DNA from: Coriolopsis trogii
Taxonomy: Eukaryota; Basidiomycota; Agaricomycetes; Polyporales; Polyporaceae
Assembly (NCBI GenBank): GCA_020543525.1
Contig: JAHYIO010000033.1
Location: forward strand, 2,933,208 to 2,997,207
Length of the DNA stretch: 64,000 nt
Reading direction: 5' to 3'
Shown here piece by piece: positions 24,561 to 36,992 of the stretch. Positions within the stretch are counted from its first letter, which is position 1. The number at the start of each line of letters is the position of its first letter. The notes beneath the pieces were generated by a model, which searched no databases, was not told the origin of the DNA, and worked only from the letters and a program-made list of their open reading frames with translations. A program made the translations under genes and the position numbers.

Positions 24561-26539
24561 ATGTCTCGGTTTGTGCGAGCGTCCAAGTATCGGTACGCGC
24601 AGCCATCGCTCGTCCTCCGCCACCCCTCACGCGTCCCCCAGCCATGTCTTTGGCCAGCAGGGCAAGAAGGAGTACGGGTTTGACAATGTTAAAGTCACGA
24701 ACAGCGCCTGGGACACCAATGTCATCGCCGCATCCACCGTACGCACCGCCCGGACAGTGCCCTCCTGATCCTCTCTCATCCGCACATAGCGCTACGTATC
24801 TCTCAACTGGAACTCCTCAGGCGGAGGCGCGTTTGCCATCCTCCCGCTGCCCTCGCCATTCGCTCCCCTCCCTACCGGCTTCCCCTCCAAGCTCCCCGAT
24901 CTCGTCCCCCTCGCCCGCAGCCACACCGCCCCTGTGCTGGACACAGACTGGTCCCCGTTCAACGACTCCATCGTCGCGTCTGCAGGAGAGGACGGCAAGG
25001 CCCTCATCTGGAAGGTAGAGTCCTCTGTCTTCGAAGGCTGGGGTGCCGATGGCTGGGAGCCTCAGGACTTTGACCCCGTCGCCCGCATCGATGTCTCCCC
25101 CCGACGCGTCGGCCACGTCCTCTTCCACCCCACTGCGAACAACGTCCTCGCCACCTCGACCGGAGACCACGTCGTCAAGCTTTGGGACCTCGCCAATCCC
25201 GAGGCTCCCAAGTCTGTCCTTGGTGGCCATGGCGACGCCATTCAGAGCCTCGCCTTCAACCCCTGGGGCACCGTCCTCGTCACGACCTGCAGAGACAGGA
25301 AGATCCGCCTGTTTGACCCTCGTGCAGGTTCAGACCCTGTCCGCGTCGGCGAGGGCCACGGCGGCATCAAGGTGTGTTTCGCTTCTCTCTCCTTCTGCCT
25401 TTCCGTACACGTGCGCGCGCGCTGCTGTCGCTAATCCGCGCGTAGGGGGCACGCGTAGTCTGGATGGGCGACAAGGACCGCATTGCGACGACTGGCTTCA
25501 GCAAGATGAGCGATAGGCAAGTCGCAATGTGGGAGACCGGCGGACTCAGCAACGTCAAGACCCTCACTATCGACCAAACCTCAGGCGTGCTTATGCCCTT
25601 CTGGACCGATAACAACATCCTCTTCCTCGGTACGTAATCCAATGTCAGTCCTATTGTGTATGTAAAAAAAGCTCATTTGATATCTGATCATCCTCAGCCG
25701 GCAAGGGGTAGGTCTTTCGCCCGCTAGGCCGCTTGACCGCTTGACTCACATCACCGTATCCTTCAGAGACGGCAACATCCGCTACTACGAGTACGAAAAC
25801 GACAACCTCTTCCCGCTCGCCGAGTACAAGTCGTCCGAACCTCAGCGCGGGATGTGCTTCCTGCCCCGCCGCGGCTTGAGCGTGTCCGACTGCGAGATCG
25901 CCCGGGCGCTCAAGGTCGCCGCCAACTCGATCGAAGCGATTGCGTTCATCGTGCCCCGAAAAGTACGCCCATGTCCGTAGAGTGTTTAAGGAGGCCATGA
26001 CTGACCTGCGCCGCGTACAGTCGGACTCGTTCCAGTCTGACATCTACCCGCCTGCGCCGTCGGCTGAGCCCGCGCTGAGTGCGGCCGAGTTCTTCTCAGG
26101 CAAGACCGTGCCCCCGAAACTCGTCTCGCTCGAGGACGGCTCGATCACGAGCGGGTCTGCGTCGGGATCTGTCTTGCCGGCGTCGTTGCCCTCGGCGCCG
26201 CAGATCACGAAGACTTCGTCGGCACCTGCTCCGTCCCCCGCGCCTGCTCCTGCTCCTGCGCCCGTGGTCGCGGTGCGCGAGGAGTACGCGCCTTCGGCGG
26301 CTCCGACGCCTGTGCGTTCGCAGAGCGCACCTTCTGACGTGAGTGTTTCTCCTCGATCTTTTGTGAGGCGTGGTTGACGTTGGGATGGACAGGACGGGGC
26401 GACGGCGGCGCTGAAGGAGGAGAACGCGCGGTTGGCGGCGGAGTTGCGCGAGGCGCGGGCGCAGATCCGGAACTTGGAGCTTCAGGTCGAGACCGTGAGG
26501 GCGAACGCGCGCAAGGCGGCGGCGCTGCTTGATAGCTGA
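24561..26539 (+). CDS. CRN1: Coronin, actin-associated WD-repeat protein
   Basis: This protein bundles actin and regulates Arp2/3. The N-terminus MSRFVRASKYRHVFGQ, with the first intron between KYR and HVFG, is the coronin signature. WD-type blades follow: VLDTDWSPFNDSIVASAGED, GHVLFHPTANNVLATSTGD, KLWDL, AIQSLAFNPWGTVLVTTCRD and QVAMWETGGLS. The coronin-specific blades include GNIRYYEYEND, LAEYKSSEPQRGMCFLPRRG and SDSFQSDIYPP. A Pro/Ala-rich linker (26.1-26.34 kb) leads to a C-terminal coiled coil, ALKEENARLAAELREARAQI, used for trimerisation. Seven or more introns are needed. A purine-rich run of GA repeats is absent here, and the start context CACCATG is strong. Confidence 0.95.
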
Positions 26540-27249
26540 GCGTGTGCGAGCGTGCTCGAGTGTGGGTGCGTATGGGTGTACGAATGCTTGTCTTTTTTGG
26601 CTGTCGTCGGTGAGGGTGGGTAGGTCGAAAATGAGAAATGTAATTTTGTTTTGTTTTGTGTGTTTGCGATGCTTGGTACTTGTCCGTTGAGCGTCCGACG
26701 AGGTGTGAGGTGAGTGCTGATGTGTGTGCGTGTCAAGTTCAGTGCAGTTGACGTAAAGCTTTCATTAAGGTCGGAGCAATCGCTCGCTCTGATATGAAGA
26801 GCTCAATCGTGCGTGTTCGCGAAGACCCTTCTATTGAACGAACATAGTCCAGTGGACGAAATTTCGTAGCGCGGTGCGTTGCTCTCTTCATAGCTTTCAA
26901 TGTGCTGCGTACGCAACATATCGGGAGGCCCTTGTGGAGGCTGACCCCCTGCGACCTTGGAGCGGCGCTCTGCGAGCACTCTCGCCTCCTTGCATGGATT
27001 TCAGGTACGCCAAAACCAGGAGCTGCCCCATGCACAACTCAATCCGGGGTCGTGGATGTTAATGTAGGTGGCTGTATGCTTGTGCGACGCAAGTCGCGTG
27101 GTACGAGCCGCGAGCTCGAGATACCGGGAAAGTCACTGTGTCATGTCAATACCAGCGTCAGCGGACCAAAACCCTGCGACTGATTCGTTTTGGATCGAAG
27201 AACGTCAAACTCGGAGCGACATGCGCGAACTGTACTACGGAGGCCAAGG
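26540..27249. other. Intergenic, no supported gene
   Basis: A 0.7-kb spacer separates the convergent coronin and HET C genes. T-rich and TG-rich sequence at 26560-26670 fits the coronin 3' UTR. Nothing else stands out. Confidence 0.6.
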
Positions 27250-30200
27250 TCATACAATCAGGACTCTCTTTCTCTCGAGCTTCTCCATCACATGTAAGAA
27301 GCATGCTCCGACGTCCAAGTTGTCTACTCCTTCAGGATGCTGGCTCCGCCTTTGACAGCCGGCATGAGCAAGGTATTCACAACGGATCGTGTCCACTTTC
27401 AGGTCGCCGTCCACACGAACGTCGGTTGATCCGCGCTCGCGGACTGCGAAGCAGTGCATCACAGTACCGTCCTCCACGAGGATGTCGTTGAGGAACAAGA
27501 TGGCAGTGACTGGTGTGGTTTCGTCAATCGTGGGATAGCATATGGTGTGCCACATGTAGAGGATGTGGAGGGAGTTTGTGGCGGGGTAAGCGACCGATCT
27601 CTCTTCGACGCATCTCGCGTAGCGGTGCTCTAGAGGAAACTTGTACCGCAGGCGACCCACGAAGAACTCGCCATACAGTCCCTCCTCTGTGCATGTCGCC
27701 ATGCCGTCAGCGTCTGGAGCTTGACCTAAATCCGCGAGATTCCGAGGTGCCCATCGAAATCCCGGAATGCTCAGTTTAGGCTTCCCTTCAACGCCCAAGC
27801 ACGGTACGCCTCGCGGAATTTGCCTCAGCTGTAGCAAGAAGCTCGCCATGCGCCGTTCCACCGCTTGTTCTCCTGTGATGTCGAGCAGTGTCCTGACGTT
27901 GATATGTGGTAACAAATGCGATATGGCGACTGTCTCGTCTTCTGGCTTACTCGTCTTCCTGAAAGCGAGTAGTCTGGCAATGTCGTCTAGGGTGTACCTC
28001 TGTGAGACTCCACTGCGGGCCAAGGCGCGACAGGCGAGGAGAGGAAGATAGAGTCGATATTCATAGGGAGATGGGTCGTGGGAACGCTCAATGTCACTCG
28101 AATCGACCACACGGTCAGCGAATTCGAAGTGGAGGCTTTGTGCGAGGAGTCCTTCCTGTAGAGTCCATACCCTACGCACCCATTGGGAGGTCGCGATGGA
28201 GATGGCAAGACCTATCGCATCAACGTCTTGTGAAGGTCGCGAACGGATACCGGCATCAATGACCAGCACCTTCTCTGCCTCCCGGTATGTGCGCGCGATG
28301 AGCGTTATTGCCTGTTTCCTCAAGTCCTTCCGCTGTTCAGGTATGCACAGAGAATCCATCCAGAATGCACCGCTCTCCGGTAGTAGGTTCCGCACGAGGC
28401 CAGCGAGTCGGGCAACTTGGCAGGCCGGCAGACCCTTCTCCGTGGAGGAACCCATACCGTCGGCCCAAACATGGGAAATAGCAACGTAGGGGCGACATTC
28501 AGAGCTGCGGACGCTGAGGGAGCGGCGGCTTGGGTCGTATACAACGACCGGAATGCGACTTTGTGACAGTGCACTCTCGACGTGGCCCGAGGGAGGTGCG
28601 ATGAGGGGGCCTTGAGGTAACTCCGAGCAGCGGCATCCCGGAATATGTTTCGCTTGGTAGTCGGCAGTATCTGTAATAGTGTAGAAGTTGCATGCGCCGG
28701 CTCTATCGCAAGCTGTGTAGTCCTCATCGGAATGACATATGTGGGGCTTCAGATGGAGAAGATAGGGCAATGTCAATCTGAAAGTTGGCTCCATGAAAAG
28801 CGCGACAAATTTCAAAGAGGCATCGTGAGGGCACCACCCGCTCCTTGTGAGCCTTTTTTGTACCGCCAATGCGATGTACACGCGACTACCGGTGATTCGA
28901 AGACTGGTTAGCTGTTTAGACAAGGTCTGAACTTCTGGGAGCCCGCTTGTCGACCAGCGTTCAGTGACAAGCCGTGCTAGCACGATCACTAATAATACCA
29001 CCGGGACTAGTAGGTCATCCCGTGTGACCACGTCCAAGGGGCAGCCTGAGGCTACCTGCAAGTACCCCGCACGCTTGATGAGGCTAAACGCAGGTTGCAT
29101 TTCCTCCTCAACGGCCAGTAGGGCTTGTATGAGAAAGCCAGCCGCTTCTCTGCCTCGTTGGAGGTAGGCGTCATGATTGGTATTGGTAGTGGCATCCGAT
29201 TCGTCGTCGCGGCTCCCCCAAACGTCCCAAAAAGTGTTGCATCCCCGGAGGAGCGTCGAAACCGCACTGCCCAGAATGATAGAGGGTTCATTGTCTGCAT
29301 CGCGCTCTGGGTCGAGCAGAAGTGCTTCCGGAATACGAACACCGAGGACACCTTCAAGTAGGCCGAATGTCAACGCGGCCATCCATAAGGAGGCATCGTC
29401 CTGGAGACTTGGGGCTATATGAGCCTCTCTGCGTATCTTGACATAAGCAGACAATGTGGAGCAGAAAGGATAGCCGTCATGACGGCTTCCTAGCAAAGGG
29501 AGCCTTGGTATGTCCTCAGGAAGATCCATGAGTGCTTCCAAGAACTGTGCGCGTCTCAGAGACCCCGCTAGTCCCGCTCGGAGGTAGAGGGAGAATTCAG
29601 GACAGGCATTCTCAATCCGGTGCATCCTCTCCGCTGGAAGGTGGTATTAGATCAGGTTTATTGCAGAAAATGCGCTCTTACCAGTAGGCGTGATGCCCCA
29701 GCTTAGTGGAGCCGTTGGAGTCCAATTTACTGATGATGAGAGCTCCTGGTGTTCGGACATAGGAGACCAAGGCATCGGGGACCACTGTGATCCCATACGG
29801 AATAGGCACTCCTGTCCCCAGTAGATTGCGATACATGCTAGAACCGCTCCGTGATGGAAGATCTGAAGTTCCTGTGCGGATCGAAAGGGGCCAAATGTTC
29901 CGTGCATACTGACCAGTAAATCGACCTTTTTGACGTTCGCCTGACCCTGATTGGCTGCAGCCGCTCCGTACAATGCTGTGTAAAAGGACTCCATCACTGA
30001 TATGCTTGCTATGCCAGCAAGAACATAGTCGAGGACATTGGTACGAGAAATGAAGATATCCGGGACCTTGCCTTGGGTGCCTAGTCGACAACATCTATCG
30101 GCGGCATAGCTCGCTAGAGTAGCGAACGGGGGAGGGAGGTGAACCTTGCCGAAGTCGGCCTGGCATGTCAAGGAGGAGGGAGAGTGCACCTTCCGTATAT

Positions 30201-30369
30201 ACTGCAGGCACTCGTCGAAGAGGTGGAAGTGGACGTCCGAGGTGTCTACATGGAAAGTGAGGTCCAGAATTGGATCGACCAAGGGCGCTACCGCGCTAGG
30301 TGTAGGGATTATCGTCTTCCAAGGCGGGAGACATAGGAGAGGAGAAGGATGGGCTGAGGGGATTGCCAT
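27250..30369 (-). CDS. HET-domain protein C (about 1,023 aa)
   Basis: This is the third member of the A/B type, on the opposite strand. Exon 1 (30369-29682) and exon 2 (29633-27250) join in phase 1 to give about 1,023 aa. Shared landmarks are LFDECLQYIRK, SPMPWSPMS at the end of exon 1, SRHDGYPFC, DDASLWMAALTFGLLEGVLG, YVAISHVWADGMGSSTEKG, FWMDSLCIPE, WVRRVWTLQEGLLA and the C-terminal RVLIV. The start is uncertain. Genes A and B start with tiny first exons that I could not find here, and the reading frame is open upstream without a stop into HET gene D. It may therefore be either a separate gene or the 3' half of a fused gene. Confidence 0.82.
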
Positions 30370-32365
30370 TGACAAGACATGTAGCCGAATAAAAGCATGA
30401 TCAATAGTATGACCGGGTTCGACCTTTTCTCTTACAGGCTCGGGTGACGGCGCCTGAGTCTCGCAACTCGGGGTCGAGGAGTCCCCAGGGCTTCCCTTCG
30501 TAGGTACCTCCGATGGTATAGGGTTCCGAGTTTGGACTGATTCGCGCAACTCCCGAAAGAGTCTCTCGTACACCTGTCCCGAGAGTTCTACGTGCATCAC
30601 GAGAGAGCCTGCCTCGAGTCGTTGTGTAGCCTTGCATAGGATGAGATGTGCGGTCCTATCTGAATTCCCAAAGCGACGCTGAAGCCCCGGCCAGCCTTGT
30701 ATATGGTCATGATGACAACTGTGTGTGAGCTCTGCCAGGCGTACGCTCTGCTGGTGCCGAATGAGAATGCGGGCCCATGGTTGAACCTGCCGAGGTTCGA
30801 GTGTGCATGTACCGACGTCGAGCACGATGTATTCGCTGTGTGCCCAATTGATAAAGTACGTGCGACATTCGCCTCGCGCATTGCGTGGCGCCTGTCGCAC
30901 AGTAAACCCGGCTGCTCGAAACCGCATGAGGAGCGACTGAGGGAGGTGGATCGTAGACGCAGTGGCAATCGCGTGGCGAATACCGACAATGCCTGGGTCA
31001 TCCCGGCCTTGTACGTCACGATAATCCGGGCTCGGGACGATGGTGACGATGCGCCACACGGGCTTGACGTCGTGTCCAAGCAGGCGCAGGGTTGAGCTGT
31101 CCTCGCCGAGCGAGATCGTGCGGAACCTGGGCGCCGTGTGTCTGGCTTTGAACGACGCGGCTGTGTAGTAAACCGACTCCCCTCCTCCAAACGCGGGGTC
31201 GGAGCGGTGCAGGAGGAGCCCGAGAAGCTCCGTACCTCTTCCCGATGGAACAACAGCCACGGTAAGACCATCGTATTCGACGACGGGGAACCTGCACTTG
31301 ATACCCCACTCTGTTGCCGTGATTTCAGGAAGGTCGTTGTGATGGATATGCGTAGTGGCCCACGTAGAAGGTGCTGACTCGATTGCATCGGTATTCTAGG
31401 TGATAGAAAGATGTGAATCAGTCAATATCAACGAATAGCTTGTAAGTAGAAGACAAGCATACCTCCTGATGATAGACGGACACATTGAAGTCCATGGGTG
31501 AGCGCGCAAGCAGATATTGGTCTCCGGCCAACGGAGACAGATGGTCGGGATCGGAATAGATAGACGTGTAATTCTGAGAGTCCAGCGGTAGATATGCGCC
31601 CCAGGTGAAGAGAGTCGGATCGTTTAAGCTCTTGATGAGTTCGAGCTGAAGGCGCTGAAAAGCGCGACGACCCTCGCCATACGATATAGGAATGCTAGCA
31701 CCGAGCAGACCCATCATGCAGTACGCTTCATCCTCGGGTTTCGTCGTCTCGCGCTTGGACGCCCAGCTCAGGCGAACCCCGACACTGTATCTGGATACGG
31801 GTTGCGCGAAGGCAAGAACTGCACGTGGTACGCCTGTGACCTCGCGCAGCACGTCGCTGAGCTCGTACTTGGTTCCGAGCGGCTCCCAGTCCTCAGAGAG
31901 GAAGACAACGGTCTCCGGTGCGATGAGCTCCTGCAGCGTCCAGCCGCGAGTGTGCCACCGACTGAGCCGGAACGCGGAGTTTTCGGCACGTACTTCACAG
32001 CTGGTCGGAACGTCGGCCAGGTGTACGTAGCAAACTTCGGCCTGCGAGTACCAGGCAAACATCGACCTGATCGCCTCGTCCACTTCGGTGCCGTTCTCCT
32101 GATCGATACAGCAGAAGTCCATCCATATCCATTCGTAGCCGTAGCTGTCGGCGCGCTTGCAACACTCGCGGATCTTGGGGGAGACGCAGTCGCGGGGATT
32201 CACACCTGTATCTTGGCATTGTTGACCGATCGTCAGGAGCTCCTGCATGGTCTGCTCTCCTATGAGTTTCCAGGTGTGGGAGAGTATCGCATAGCCACCA
32301 TTCACGGCTACGGGATCAGAAAACGTATGCAGCTCCGCGGTAGAGGTGCGAAGGAGCCGAAACAT
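30309..32365 (-). CDS. HET-domain protein D, HET-E-like type (about 635 aa)
   Basis: This HET protein belongs to a different subtype from A-C. The N-terminus [15 protein letters not shown] followed by YAILSHTW, WIWMDFCCIDQEN, AIRSMFAWYSQAEVCYVHLAD, RGWTLQELIAPETVVFLS and the later EDEAYCMMGLLG is the classic basidiomycete HET/DUF8212 layout. Exon 1 is 32365-31463 and exon 2 starts at 31395 in phase 0. A model with exon 2 ending at 30436, a perfect GTAAGA donor, an 82-nt intron and a 15-codon last exon gives 635 aa, a usual size. That intron would overlap the proposed start of gene C. Without it the frame continues into gene C. The C-terminal half is uncharacterised. Confidence 0.82.
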
Positions 32366-33480
32366 AACTGTTGAACAAGGCAAATCATTGATTAAAGCAC
32401 ATGCGTGGAAAAATTGTAGGCACTCACCGATTGAAAGAGAGAGTTTGACAATGAGAGTCAGCAGAACTTACTCGGGGGGAGGAAGTGAGGAGACATCACG
32501 ATCCACGGCCACGGTGTCCTTATACTACTATGAACACGAGACACCAATGGGAAGCAAACCCACAGACACAGCGTGGTGGTACTGCACCGAGTCCTCTGGG
32601 AAGAAGAATGTGGATTACGGGCACGTTGAAGATTAGTAAAGTTTCGGTGATTCCGACATGGTCATGCGGTGTACGATCACCTGCAACCGGCACAATGGAA
32701 AAACCTTTGAAAGAATTGACTGTACGTCCACCCCGAAGTTCATATACAGCTTCGTTGTGTCGTCTGAGTCCACCACGCTGTACTCGCACCTTATAGAGAC
32801 GCAGAACCTGAGCGCCAGAAGAGTTTGCAGCGCCCACGGAACCTCAGAAGCTGTTGCAATGTCGTGTTTCGAGCCACAATCGATTAGACCCGAGCGGAGA
32901 GCAACGAGCGGAACGTTGAACATGAACTGCTGGTAGAGAGGAGTCAACATTTGCGCGACAAGAATCTGAGCTTTCATGGCCACACACGTGCCGCTTTCTC
33001 ACGGACTTGTGAGCACAACGGCACGCGTCGCGCAGCGCTTCGACTTCATCTGACCCATCTTTCATGTGAGCTGCTTCTGTCGTGCACGTTCGTCTGAGGC
33101 CTGCTACGACCAGGTTTAAGTGATTAGTTGGTTGCTACCTCATTCTGTACCGCAGAATTGCTCTCCATGGCCTGAGCGTATCCGACGCCGAATTATTGGC
33201 AATGTGAGTGTCTCTGTGCTCGACTCCTTCAAGTTCCTTTCATTCACTATAATTGTAGCAACCATCAAGGAGCATAGGTGTGTCTAGATCGTCGTGTCGA
33301 GTGCGGTGTGAGTCGAACAAGTCGCGACGGTGGGTCCTTGTGTGCCACGTGCGTTGTAGACGCCAGCGCGTATCCGATTGACTCATCGACGACCTCTCTC
33401 GCGAGGACCCTCTGTAGTGCGCACGAATCCCCTAGCACTCGTCCATGCGGTCGTTGGCAGTGCGAATCTCTGTGCTAGTC
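32366..33480. other. Divergent intergenic region with one unexplained minus-strand ORF
   Basis: This region lies between HET D and the FAD oxidoreductase. A 116-codon minus-strand frame (32983-32633) is open and has a start codon. It begins MAMKAQILVAQMLTPLYQQF but shows no motif I recognise. It could be an exon of a small gene or chance. The rest is featureless. Confidence 0.4.
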
Positions 33481-35331
33481 ATGTCTTCTCTCCCGTTCTT
33501 TGTCAACGTGCTAGCGGAGGAACAGGCCGCGCTCGAGCTTCCTCGTCCCGATAGCAAGCCTGCCTCCCTGCCTGTTCCAAATCCATCAAAGTCGTTTTGG
33601 ATAGACACCCCTGAAGCCAACCCTCTGGCGAAGGAGGGAAGCACCGGTCCTCTGACAGAGGAATCGGATATCTGTATCATTGGCTCTGGGATCACTGGCG
33701 TCTCTGCCGCGTACCACATCTCTCGTCTCCTCGCCGAGCGTGGTCCATCTTCACATCCTCTCAACATCACCATCCTTGAGGCTCGGGACTTTTGTATGTG
33801 TCACGGCTATCTATCTAGACATTGTGCAAATCGCTCACGTTGCATTCACGCCAGGTTCAGGAGCGACAGGTACATCTCCTGAAGCACACCACCCTCGCCT
33901 GTATGATCTAACTTTTATCGGCTTATTTTACCAGGTAGAAATGGGGGACACCTCACCCCGAACGGCTTCCACAACTTTGTCGACTACGCGTCCCTCTTCG
34001 GCACCGATGACGCCATTCGTGCCGTACAGCTTGAGAAGTACACCGCGTCCTCGCTCGTCGAACTCATCCACAACACTACCAAGCCATCAGCTGTCGACCT
34101 CGTCGCGGGCGGACATACCACTCTCCTCTTCACCGAGGCCGAGATTGTTACAGCCAGAGCAGACTACGAGGCCGCCAAAGCAGCGGGCATTGACGTCAGC
34201 AGCGTCCGCTTTCTGACAAGAGAGGAGACTCGGGAGGTGACGCCGTTGTGCTTCGAGTGTAGTCTACGGCTGACAGACTGCATCTATAGACGTACGGCGC
34301 ATCGTACCCCTCAGTCCGAATGCCCGGTCACAACGTCTGGCCCCTCAAGCTTGTCACCCACCTGTACCGGCTCGCGGACGAGATCGGCACCTCTTCCGGC
34401 ACCTCCTCTCTCCGTCTTCACACTTCTACCCCAGTCACTGCCATCACTCCCCTGAGTAGCGATGCGTCAAGTCGCTCGGGACCACACAGATGGACTCTGA
34501 CGACTCCGCGCGGGCGCATCGCATGCAGAGCGGTGCTGCACGCGACGAACGCATACGCCTCCGCGCTCCTCCCGCACATGCACGGCCCCAGCGGGATCGT
34601 GCCCGCGCGCGGACAGGTGGTCGCGACCCGCGCCGCAGTCTCCCTCGGCGAACTCACCGCGTCCGGCTGGGGCGGGAACGAGGGGTTCGAGTACTGGTTC
34701 CCGCGACCTGTCTCGGCGCCGGACGAGCGGCCGCTCGTCATCCTCGGGGGAGGGCGCGAGTCGACGGGGCCGGACTTTGAGCTGTATACGGTGGATGATG
34801 CGAGCGTGAATGGGACGGTGGGGGAGACGCTCCGCCGGTTCTTGCCTGCTGTCTTCCCGGGCATGTACGAGCCCGGACGGGAGCCTGAGATGGAGTGGGT
34901 GAGTGTGTCGTTCGATGATGGCGGGTCGTGCGCGGAGACTGATAGCAGTGGGTTTGCAGACTGGCATCATGGGCTTCACGAAGACGGCGGATCCGTTCGT
35001 GAGTTGGGCGGATCGTTGGTGTACGATCGGTGCTCATGTACTCTGTTCGTGTGCAGGTCGGACGAGTTCTCGATCCCAAGGATCCCTCCGGGCAGGCGTA
35101 CGCAGGGCAGTACATCGCTGCTGGGTACACCGGGCACGGCATGACGCGTGCATACGGTTGGTACGTGTGTTCTTTCTCTTCGCAGTCTCGTGCGCTCACT
35201 CTACCCCTACACACACGGACAGCGCCGAGGCTGTTGCCCAGCTCATTGTCGCGGACCTCTCGGGCGAAGAGTGGACGGTGCCCGAATGGCTCCCTCGGCA
35301 CCACCTCACGCAGAACCGCCTGCAGGATTAG
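33481..35331 (+). CDS. FAD-dependent oxidoreductase (DAO family)
   Basis: This flavoprotein has a DAO fold. The N-terminus MSSLPFFVNVLAEEQAAL is followed by the dinucleotide motif ICIIGSGITGVSAAYHI and LEARDFCSGATGRNGGHLTP. The last string spans three exons, of which the middle one (33855-33869) is only 15 nt. Further segments are DLVAGGHTTLLF, RMPGHNVWPLKLV, VLHATNAYASALLPH, GFEYWFPRP, TGIMGFTKTADPF and the closing IAAGYTGHGMTRAY, the C-terminal FAD-contacting loop. About eight exons are needed. An in-frame ATG at 33445 would add a short hydrophobic N-terminus. The family oxidises amine substrates such as amino acids or sarcosine. The substrate here is unknown. Confidence 0.87.
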
Positions 35332-36992
35332 CCAAACTGGGGACGAATCAGTGGTGTACAGACAGGAGCCAATGAGGTCGCTCGCCGCTCGCCGCTCGCC
35401 GCTCTTGAGGCTTGGGACACCTAGAATGACAAGGGGGGTCGAAGACGGCGCTGTGGACGGCCGTGTAGACGGTGCGCGCTGGTGAGTGCTACATGGTCGA
35501 TGGCTTGAGAGGTGCGTGTGGACACGAGCTCGATGTCGCACGGTTCTTCGCCGTTTGCGAACGTGAAGGGTGGGGGCGTTTCGTCGACAGACTCGTCATC
35601 TCGCGGCCGTATGGCTTTCCACGGCTTGCCTGCCGACTAATCCAGGAGAGGGATCACGAGAGGTGCATGGTTCCTCCGCCCTTTCTCGAAGACGAAGAAC
35701 ACCGCATGTGTCCGTCCTGAGCGAGTCGGTGGAGCTATGCGCGGTGCCTCCGCGGAGGTCGGTGCTCGCTGCTCGCTGTTCACGTCCCTCGATCAAGCTC
35801 GGAATGGACCAACCGTCCCTGCGACAGCGATGCGAGTGAGGGTGAGCGCGGAGCGCCGGCTGGGAGGGATGATGGGTACGTGATTCGGTCAGTCCAGTGG
35901 CCAATCGCAGGGACGTTCTTCCACCGCGGGATTCGTTCCTGCTCTGTCCCGACGCGCTGATTGGGCAGGCGGCCCAAGAGCGCTCCATGTGCACACGGCC
36001 TGAGGTCTGAGGCCAGGTCGGGTGCTTGTGGTCCGTGGACCGGTTCGCGGTCGCCCCCATTGGACGGGGACGGACGCCTTGCGATCGCTCAGTCCTTCTC
36101 ACGCGATGGAGAAGCACGGTGGGTGGGCCTTTACCGCACAGAGCACAGAGCACAGAGCTCAGATCGGCCGTTCAGATTGGGGGTGCTGGACGGCACTGCG
36201 GACGTGGGAGGTGGACGAGGATTGGTCTGCGGGCGTGCACGCTTCAGCTGTCCAATCGGCGGTGTTGGGCTCGGGGAATGCGTCGGAGAAAGTCCGTTTG
36301 CGTCGGTCTTTAATTTCGGGGCGTGGCCTGTGGGACCCAGCCGCTGTGGGATTCGATTACCATGAGAGACGGGGCGGAAAGGCAAATCGCCTACGTCTGC
36401 GAAGATGTGTACGGTGAGAAGCAGAATACGTGACGCTTTGTTATGGTTGTCCATGTTCTCGGGAGGACCCGAGATTGAGATGCTTTCACTCGAGGCTTCA
36501 CGCATAGGTGTGGGAGAGGACGCGCACGGGAACCGTTCTTGTTTCAGCGACTGCAGCGGATGGTCTACAAGAGCAAGCGTGCGAGAGGGTACATGTTACA
36601 CAACGTGATCACCAAACTAGGAGAGCGAAGCAATGTGTAGGTGCTGCGACGGATACGGATGTGGGTGCGTGGTTCGTTCGTTCGTTACGGGACGGGGACC
36701 GGTGGAGAGTGGATGTACGCTATGAGCCCTGGAGATGCGCCTTGTATAACCCATGGAGGAGAGAAAGCAAAGAGACCGGAAACGAATAAAGATAATAACA
36801 GGCAAGGTACGGCTGAAGGAGCCCGCGCGTGCGGTTGCGGTCGATTTCCGTGCGTCGGATTCGGAATGCCGATGCTGATATCGAGACGCGCGAGGCGACG
36901 AGGCTTGTGATTTGCGCCGCGCACAAGAGGCGGATTGGCGTTCAGCGTCGTGCGTCGCGCCGCGGAGAATGAAACTCGCTCGCGTCTATCGC
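35332..36992. other. 1.66-kb stretch without a supported gene
   Basis: This is the longest gene-free stretch of the core region, between the convergent FAD oxidoreductase and Ett1-like genes. Composition is GC-rich and CpG-rich like the neighbours, so it is not a decayed transposon. Open frames up to about 185 codons overlap on both strands, are Arg/Gly/Pro-rich and have no motif, as expected by chance at this GC. A small GAGCACAGAG direct repeat occurs at about 36138-36156. A non-coding RNA is possible but not supported. Confidence 0.45.

Noticed and set aside
36026..36909. Several plus-strand ORFs of 90-134 codons
   Set aside because: They are Arg/Gly/Trp-rich, overlap one another in all frames and have no plausible splice joins. 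This is expected by chance in GC-rich DNA.
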